Below, one piece after another: positions 56,480 to 64,000 of a DNA stretch of 64,000 nucleotides. The stretch comes from Colius striatus (Eukaryota > Chordata > Aves > Coliiformes > Coliidae): NCBI RefSeq assembly GCF_028858725.1, contig NC_084790.1, positions 374,501 through 438,500 on the forward strand, in the 5' to 3' direction. The translations under genes and the position numbers were made by a program. A model generated the notes under the pieces. The model searched no databases, was not told the origin of the DNA, and saw only the letters and a list, made by a program, of their open reading frames with translations. Positions within the stretch are counted from its first letter, which is position 1. Each line of letters opens with the position of its first letter.

Positions 56480-58450
56480 TTCAACCGAGAGAGCGAGGAA
56501 GCTCTGTAGGAACTTCACAACCAGCACACACCATCTCTGTAGCATCACCTGTTATCGGGAGACTCCAGCTGCCAGGATCTGCTGGAAGATCCTACGTCTC
56601 TTCCGCAGGCTTTTGAGAAGTCTGCTACAAATGAGGAGAAGCAGGAGTTAGGCACCATTCCACAAACAGAACCTGCTCCCAAAGCTGCTCCTGAGCAGAG
56701 GAGAAAGTCCCAGCTGCTCTGTATTGCCAGTGCTAATGAAAACATGTACATTTCAGGCTGAAACCTCCAAAACACAGTGGGCTGAAAGCCAAGCTCCTGT
56801 GAAATTTGCTGGGCTCTGCTGGTGACGTCACACCACGAACAGTACAAATAGATCCCACTTAACGTCCTAAACATAACTAAAGCTGCCAGAGGTGGCCAAG
56901 CCCTCTTAAAGCCTGAGCGCACGATCTTGGCCTCAACCACAGCCCACACAGAGAAACAGCCCTCTCCATGGGGGGCTCTGTGTTGAGCCTCTGTGTTGAG
57001 ACAGAAACAAACCCCTCAGCCTGAGGAACAGGCAACTGCTGCTATCAGTGATTTAGAGGCAGGAGAGCTAAGCACAGCAGTGCCACCCCGAGGGGCCAGC
57101 CCAGGGATGGGCTTTCACCCGAGGAACATCCAACTCCTAACCTGCTACTCAAACTATCCCATGGATATGGGCTCAGTCCCTTAGGCAGGCTAAATACCCC
57201 CCTTCTGAGACCAGAAAGACTTTAGTACATATTTGGTGGCAGTTTTCAGGGAGAGAAAGAAAATCTAGTTAAAAAAAGTTAACTGTCAAAAATGTGAGAG
57301 GAGATACCAGGTAGAAATGCATGTAAATGCATGTAAATGCACGTAAATCTGCACCCCTGACAGTGAAACAAGGAGTGATGGAAACTCCAAGCTGTGAGCA
57401 CTGGGAAGCACCACAAGGGCAAACCCTCACAGCACCACAGGCCCCCCTGGAGCTGCAGGGAGCAAAATGGCAAGTACTGAGCTCAGGAGGAACTGCTGGA
57501 CATTGTTACAGCCCTGGGGAGAAGACATCTTTTGGTCTGATGTCAAACATGAGTTTGTCAGGCATTATTAATAGAAATATTTACATCAGTACAACATTTG
57601 TTGCAAGATCATAAAACCAGGGTTGGACAAATCATCTTAAAAGGGATTTATTCTTAACCTGGGAACTCTCAAGAGACTGGAGGAAAACTCGTATCTGCAA
57701 TGATTCAACTTCTTCCAGGTAACTCCAGAGCTGTTCACAGGCAAAATAATGAAATTGGAGGGGATGGAATCAATACAGAACCGAGGGATCCAACTGTAAT
57801 CCCCTCCTGGTGAAATTCGATGCTCCCCTGCAAAGGCAACAGCACAGACAGCACGCGGATGGGCTGTGTGGGACACCTGATTGATCACTTCGTGACAGTG
57901 TGAGAAAAAAATAGCACAAGAGAGTATTAAAAAAGCCCCTATTAAGTGGATTAAAAGTAACAAAGATCTTGACAAATGATTCCCACATCAGAACCAAGAT
58001 CAATGGCACGTAATTACAGCGAGGTGTGCCAAGCACAGGAAAAGGCCTGGCTACCAGGCTGCATCCCGCCCAGGCTCCGCCTGAACGTGGCCTGATGCTG
58101 ACCACACCAAGGGCACAGAAGTTTGTAGGCTCACAAGCACAGATGGGAGCTCCCAGCAATGCAGAAAGGCAGCAACTGCTGGGGAGAGGCTGAGTCCACT
58201 GCAATAAACCCCACTGATCTAACTGAGCTTGATGCAAAGGCATGCAGCTAAGGACAACTGCCTGCAGCTAAAGACAACTGCAGTCTTGTTCTTCCAAAGG
58301 AGAGAGCAGGTACTGTGGAGAGCAATTAACAGGGAAAGCAGAGAGGGTCCTAATGGATGAGAGTGCATTGAGAGCTGGTGAGACAGCAGAGAGGGTGAAT
58401 GTAAACCTTGGCTGTTCCAGTGCAAACAGGAGCGAGAAGGGGGATCTTAC
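56480..58450. other. GJC1 5' intron region, no gene seen
   Basis: No coding exon supported on either strand. It contains the four-copy 10-bp repeat at 57311-57350. Open frames such as the minus-strand one at 57770-58243 have no domain or splice support. Confidence 0.5.
57311..57350. repeat. Four-copy 10-bp tandem repeat (ATGTAAATGC)
   Basis: Units GTAGAAATGC, ATGTAAATGC, ATGTAAATGC, ACGTAAATCT in strict 10-bp register. ATGTAAAT resembles the POU/Oct octamer ATGCAAAT with one change. Confidence 0.85.
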
Positions 58451-58503
58451 CTCCTGGTTAGCGAGACAGCATTCAGTGTCTGCGGCTGCATCCTTCAAAG
58501 TTG
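58451..58503 (-). other. GJC1: Candidate GJC1 non-coding 5' UTR exon
   Basis: Minus strand: acceptor GGTTTCAG before 58503 and a strong donor AGGAG|GTAAGATCC after 58451 frame a 53-nt segment. It is 2.6 kb upstream of the GJC1 coding exon and on the right strand. It is inferred from splice signals only; a pseudo-exon is possible. Confidence 0.35.
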
Positions 58504-60519
58504 CTGAAACCTCAGAGAGTCAATGTATTTGCCTCAAAACCAGCTGAAGAACGGGGAAGATGCCTGAAAGAGAGATTTCCAGAGTTGAGTTTGTTTAGCT
58601 GGGAAACATGGGAAGGAAACAGAGGCTTAGTGGTGAATCACTTCACCTTGTGCTGTCTGTGGGGCACACCATCAAACCAGGGCTGACAGTCCTGCTCCTT
58701 CTACACAGCCATCCTACACTCACTCCTACATGCTACCACTGTGCCAGAGAGAACTGGCTCAAAGAACACACTTGTAACAGGCAAAAAAGACCAGAGGGCT
58801 CCAGTCCCAGTGCAGCACCTTCCTGCAGCAGGTGGCTTCATGCTCTGAGCCCCCACTTCAGAGAGGCCCCCCCAGCACAGCTCTGAAGCCCTGAGCTGAC
58901 ACCGTGCTTCAGACACCCACATGCTCAGTGCTCCCCAGCCCTCACTGGTAGAGCAAGTTCAGGGGACCTCTATGTGCCTGAAGAGTCTCCAAGACGCTGA
59001 ACCCCACACCAGTGAACCCCACACATCCAGCCCAAGCTGCAGCGCCGATGGAGCCCAGGCCCAGCCGTGTCACGGGACATACGTGGTGCTACCCGACACA
59101 CCATGACTGGTCTATAAAAATGAGGCAAAACCCAAACAGGTTTAAGAAGGGGTTAACTTTCACTCACTGAAAACGTCAGAGACAAACCCTTCTCCAAAAT
59201 AAACTGGAGAGTAAATGTGAAATTCATTAAAGACCGTTGCCAGTGTGCATTTGGAATGAGAGCAGGAAGCAGCCCTTACATCTTCAGACACTGTCAATGC
59301 TCATTCATCAGTGGGTAACAACGGAGAGGTCTGAGCTCAGCACTGGTTTCAACACGAGAGGGGACACCGAGCTTTTCCTTTCAGACAAGCTGAGCTGCTA
59401 CCTCAACATCTAATAAATCCCCTCGAGGCACTTCTCACCTTCCCCCAGGCTCGGGCTCCTACCGTGCCCAGCTGGCTGGGGAGAGGATGAGCTCAGCTCC
59501 CCGGGCCATACAGGGCACAGGGCGTCTGGCCCGCTTCAGAACCTTCTCCAGGAGGAAGAGGGGGGTTCACATCCCAGATTGCCCCTGTTCTAACAGCACG
59601 ACAAACCTCCCAACAGAGCCTGTCTGCAGACTCCCCTGTCTGGGTTAGCCACAGCCTTCGGATGCGGAAGACGGCGGCACCGGTGAGTTTAATCACCAAG
59701 ACTTCTGGCAATTAGGGAGCTCTGGCTGCGCAGACGTGACGCTGCTCAGGAGCTCTGATTCTCTTCAACAAGAAAGTGTCACTTATTCTAAATTTAGGTT
59801 TAGTCCAGAGCAGAGCTACTGACACAAAACTGGGAGAACCCACCAGCAGGCAAAGAAATTCTTTGCTTTTAAGGATTTTGCTTCTGGTTGACAAAATGCC
59901 CTGGCATTAAACCTTTCTGTCACTGGAAACACTCAGCCCAACCCAATTAAACATGGCACGAAAGGAGGAAGTTACGGCGTTGGAAGCGGTGGTGTCCTTG
60001 AGTTTGGTGAGATGGGCCAGGGGCAGCGACCGCACGCTTCTGCCTCTCCAGCACACACACCGCGGGGCCGCAGTAACCTTCACCCAGCGTACACTTGGCG
60101 TCCCCCACTCCCGTTGTTCTGGCAACATTTAACTCAATAATCCTCCATGGTTTGAAATACAAGCCTACGGATGCTGACATGTGTCTGAAAGGCAAAATGT
60201 CAGCAATTCCAGCTCATTTAGTCATGCCAGAAAGTGCGTTTGAGAGAGACTTTCACCCTGTGTATCCGTCACGAGCTCACTCCAGCACTTCCCGCCCAGG
60301 AGGCTCCTGCAGGCAGGCAGGACTCCCAACAACAGTAATGTCACGCTCCTCCCCAGCAGCAACCTGCTCTGCGGAGGGAGGCTCTGCACACACCCACACC
60401 CACTGAAGGACTGGGGAAAAAGAAACCAGGTGCGGAGGGAAGAACTGCACCTCTGAGGGCAACCCTCAGATCCTGCCTTGGGATGAGTCGGCTGAGGAGC
60501 AGCAGGGATGGACAGAGGG

Positions 60520-61165
60520 ACGGGAAGATTGGAGGAAGCTGGAGCCAGGGTGGCTCTGGGGAACGCTGCCAGCAAGGCCTCAGTGCCCGTGATGGATGGC
60601 AGCATGACGCAGTGCCATGGTTTCAGGACAGCTGATTTGACTCTAGGCTGGCAAGTCCCAAGCACCTTCGGGATGTACAAGGGCCATGGAGGGATGGCAG
60701 ATGGCACCCAGCTGAGGGGTGCAGCTGGTGTGCTTGAGGGAGGGAGCCTGTCCAGGGGGATGCTGACAGGCTGGAGGAGGGGGCCCATGTGAAACTCCTG
60801 CAGCTCACCAAGGCCACGTGCAAGGGCCCACACCTGGGCTGGGGCAATCCCAACCGCAGCACAAGCCGGCAGGTGGCTGGGTGGACGGGGAAGTCAGGGA
60901 CGCTGGAGGTTGAAGAGGTGGGCACAAGTTTCAAACTGACCAAGGGCAGGTTTAGATGGGACATTTAAGAAGAAATATTTCACCAGGAGGGTGCTGAGGC
61001 CCTGGCACAGATTGCCCAGAGAGGCTGTAGATGCCCCAGACCTGGAAGTGTCCAAGGCCAGGGTGGATGGTCTGGTGGAAGCTGTACCTGCCCATGGGTC
61101 ATCCAGGGCATGGGCTGGAATGATCTTTAAAGGTCTTTTCCAACCCAAACTACCCTGTCACTTTG
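60520..61165 (+). repeat. CR1 LINE 3' part, about 650 bp
   Basis: Plus orientation: GTGAAACTCCTGCAGCTCACCAAGG in pieces, AGAAATATTTCACCAGGAGG, TTGCCCAGAGAGGCTGT, AATGATCTTTAAAGGTC, TTCCAACCCAAACTACCCTG. The 3' half (from about 60780) is clear; the 5' limit is uncertain. Confidence 0.85.
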
Positions 61166-61603
61166 GCTGGAAGGCCTCAACAACCAGCCTCCCCTCACAC
61201 CTCCCAACTGAGAAACTCACCTCCCAGAGGGGACCAGGACCCCAAGCTCTTGGGTCTCCCTGAGCTTCACCAGCACCTCCTCAGACAAGGTTTGGCTTAA
61301 GCCAAACAGCATATATCAGAGCAAGATTCTGTAGCCGCAAGGCAACTCAGGGGAACACATTTACAGGAAGCCTTTTTTCCCCTTAAAATATCTCCCGCGT
61401 CATGCTAACGAAATCTGATTAATTTATTAATGATATATTTGTTTTGTTTTGTTTTTATGCAGTTTAAAAAGATGTGTGCTGAACAGAAAAAACACCCCAA
61501 GAATAAGTGCCTGGCCATTCTGCTGATAACCCGATGTGGTTTCATGCTGCACAGCACTGAAATTGGGCCCCCAGGCCAACTGAAATGGGATTTGAATTAG
61601 GAT

Positions 61604-61629
61604 GAATGAATAATTAGCATTATTCATTC
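61604..61629. repeat. 26-bp inverted repeat with TAAT cores
   Basis: Two perfect 11-bp arms (GAATGAATAAT and ATTATTCATTC) separated by TAGC, in an AT-rich island (61380-61650) with several TAAT/ATTA homeodomain-type cores, including GATTAATTTATTAATGAT near 61417. It may be a conserved enhancer; inference only. Confidence 0.6.
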
Positions 61630-62034
61630 CAATCTCATTTACATTGAAACGGAAGGAACTGCATGATTTACTGCTATTTCCGAGGAAGCACAGGGGCTCC
61701 TTGTGTTCCTTTAAAACCTGCAAAAGAGGGAAGGCCGTGGCCAGAGCCAGCAGCAGGTACCGGCACACACAGACTCAGCTGAGCACTGTGCCCGTGCCAC
61801 CTGCCTGCCCGCCCTCAGCAGCACTTCCAGCACACAGCCAGACACAGGGACCTTCCTGGGACAACACAACTCCCTGCCAGCACTCCCTCAGCATTCCTGA
61901 AGGAACTGCCTTCAACCACCTCAGCTGGGTTTCTGTGTCTTTCAGAAACAGTTACAGCACCATGCAACTGACACAAGGAGTAAGAAAACTGTACTGAGGT
62001 TTATTTTTAATCTACTCACAGATTATCTGGGAGC

Positions 62035-62275
62035 TGGAAGTTAAGACGTTCCAAAGAAACACAAGGAAGAATTCCTTCCCTGTTGAGGTGAGGGAGCACT
62101 GGCAGGGGCTGCCCAGATGGGCTGTGGAGGCTCCTTCTCTGGAGACATTCCAACCCAGCTGGATGAGTTCCTGTGTGCCCTACTCTAAGTGGTCCTGCTC
62201 TGGCAGGGGGGTTACACTGGATGAGCTTTCCAGGTCCCTTCCAGCCCTTGAGACTCTGTGGCTGTGTGACCGTTT
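62035..62275 (+). repeat. CR1 LINE 3' end
   Basis: Plus orientation: AAGAATTCCTTCCCTGTTGAGG, GGGCTGCCCAGATGGGCTGT, GGAGACATTCCAACCCAGCTGG in pieces, GGGGGGTTACACTGGATGAG, CCCTTCCAGCCC, and a decayed end GACTCTGTGGCTGTGTGAC. Confidence 0.9.
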
Positions 62276-62689
62276 GCACGACACGCGGTGCTCTGTCAGA
62301 CAAAGCCCCTGCGAGCGGCGAAGCTCACGTGGCAAACGGCAGCGGCCGCCTTGGAAAAAGCCACAGCGTCACTGTCAATTTGGAAACAACTTCTGAACGT
62401 GTCTCCAGATGCCAGGCATGCTAACAAGGGTCTGCTGATACCCACACCAATCCCCTCGAGTCTGAAAAACCCCCCGCTGAAGTATGAGACGGCAGATGTG
62501 GCGCAGGACGTAAATAGAACACTAGAATGTGGGTAAGAGGTAGAGACAGAACACGACTCTTGTGCTGCCAGAAAAATAAAGATGTCAAGTACGTGTCTTT
62601 TTGAAAATCAACACACATACCCCCACTCCAGCACAGAAGATAAACGGGGATGTGCAGTGAGCCAGCAGGCTCCGTGGCCTCGGCGTGCC

Positions 62690-62960
62690 CCCCAGGTAAC
62701 GCAGCTTCAGCAACGCTCCCGCAGTGACACAGCTCACATGAACCCGCGGCGCGTTCCGTGCTGGCCAAGGCTGCCGTGTACTTCCCCTACAGCAACCGCC
62801 CTTCCCCGGGCAGCGTGGGCTCGTGGGCTGCCGGGCAGGCAACGCAGGGCACGCCGGGCCCCCGCGAGCAGCAGCCGTCAGGGCAGCCCGTGCTGCAGCG
62901 CGGGGCACAGCCAGCCGCACGCCCGGCGGGACGGCAGCGGGGAGCACAGCCAAAACGGAG
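62690..62960. promoter_or_regulatory. GC-rich patch, possible promoter
   Basis: About 270 bp of CpG-containing sequence in otherwise ordinary DNA, on the upstream side of GJC1. It might be the GJC1 promoter or first exon. No TATA box or clear donor was found. Confidence 0.25.
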
Positions 62961-64000
62961 CCTGGGCTGCACAGTCCCTGCTATTTCACAGGATTTTTGG
63001 ACCCCCGTTTGGGGCCCTTGTTAGCCCGAACCCCTTTATGCACACTGAGCACTCAGCACCCCTTCTGAATGGCGGGAATGAGGTGTAACAGCTCGGGGGC
63101 TGGCAGAGACAGCTCTCGAATGTGGCACTTCTGTAGCGACTCGGGACAGAGATGTGAGGGGCTCAGCAAACCTGAGCAAGCTGCTCGCCAGATCTGCCCT
63201 GCAGCCGTGAGGGATCAAGCAGCAGAAGCCAGCCCCAGGTGAGGCTGGCAATGTAACAACGGAGCAAAGAAAGTGCTGGGTAGATTTCAGGCAGGAGGCG
63301 GCGGCCATCTGACAGCCCCTGTGATCCAACAGCCTGTCCTCAGGGCAATGAGGCACATCAGCCTGGCACAGCCTCGTGCCCAAGCAGCCCCTCTCCCTCC
63401 CCACACAGCCCTCGCATCAGCAAGAACCCAACCAGCCCAGAGCTGCAACGGCACAGTTCAGAAACAGCCCCGGAGTTCACTCTGCCAAGCTCTCCAGGGC
63501 ATTCCTTGTCTCGCCCATCTCCCTTTTCCAGCCTCACACACTTAACAGCATCTCTCCACTGTGTACTTTAACCCCACCAAGCCCAGAGACTTCGAGCAGC
63601 TCCCACACAAACTGGCCTCACTCGGCACTCGCAGGTCCAGAGTGAATTACAGACCCAGGCTCTGCCCTGCTCCGGGCCTCGGCTTTGCTGCCCTTGTTCC
63701 TCACTGCGTAGGAGCTGGCAATGCACAGCAAAACTCCTTCCCTCTGTAATTTAGTTGGACACTGAAAACAAGGAGATTCAGGGCAGGTAAAGGGCAATTT
63801 TTGTTTTGCAAAGCATTTGAATCTGAAGCTCAAGCTGTACTACAGAAAAGCCCACATGCTGCTGTTCTGAGGTCAACACCAAGTGTTTTAACAAAAATCT
63901 GAGCCCTCTGACTGCCAGACTGGGCTGGCTGCCCACAATATGGCCAGGGACTGCTACTTGTACCCTTAAAACCCAAAGATCAAGAGGGTATAGAGTCTAT

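Larger units (their letters stand above)
58504..64000. other. Upstream of GJC1, no gene seen
   Basis: No coding exon supported. Two CR1 copies, an AT-rich stretch with a 26-bp inverted repeat (61604-61629), and a GC-rich patch at about 62690-62960 that could be a CpG-type promoter or first exon of GJC1. HIGD1B and EFTUD2, next in the human order, were looked for and not found. Confidence 0.5.

Noticed and set aside
58504-64000. HIGD1B or EFTUD2 exons expected next in mammalian order
   Set aside because: No recognisable reading frame for either was found; they probably lie beyond the window.

Overview
The window is bird chromosomal DNA. It carries intron-rich vertebrate genes, no bacterial signals, and about ten fragments of CR1 LINEs; two of them (about 5.2-5.4 kb and 13.0-13.3 kb) keep the ATTCTGTG-type 3' end seen in birds and reptiles. 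Five protein genes can be read in the order MEIOC(+), CCDC43(-), DBF4B(+), ADAM11(+), GJC1(-), the order I know from human 17q21.31. The species cannot be named from the sequence.

Layout: (1) 1-12.9 kb: MEIOC, missing only its first coding exon(s), seven exons in frame, ending at 11516. (2) 12.9-15.6 kb: convergent MEIOC/CCDC43 interval with two CR1 copies and a GA microsatellite. (3) 15.6-21.1 kb: CCDC43, five exons; its last two introns have U12-type (minor spliceosome) signals, one AT-AC and one GT-AG. (4) 21.1-21.4 kb: a CpG-rich divergent promoter shared by CCDC43 and DBF4B. (5) 21.4-32.6 kb: DBF4B, eleven exons, with a third U12-like intron. (6) 33.6-44.1 kb: ADAM11 in a very GC-rich stretch, 26 coding exons, a catalytically dead metalloprotease-disintegrin with two possible C-termini. 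(7) 44.8-46.7 kb: an unexplained unit with a TATA box, a retroviral primer-binding-site-like sequence and a distal AATAAA, probably a decayed endogenous retrovirus-type element. (8) 46.7-54.6 kb: no gene seen apart from the presumed long 3' UTR of GJC1. (9) 54.6-55.8 kb: the single coding exon of GJC1 (connexin 45). (10) 55.9-64.0 kb: GJC1 upstream/5'-UTR intron territory with three CR1 copies, one candidate non-coding exon and an AT-rich possible regulatory element.

The genes are not an operon and do not form one pathway. MEIOC acts in meiotic prophase, DBF4B activates CDC7 kinase in S phase, CCDC43 is poorly characterised, ADAM11 is a neuronal non-protease ADAM and GJC1 a gap-junction channel. 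What they share is ancient linkage. Exon ends were set by hand from AG/GT (or AT-AC) signals, and reading phase closes across every junction of the five genes; no alignment or transcript data were used.
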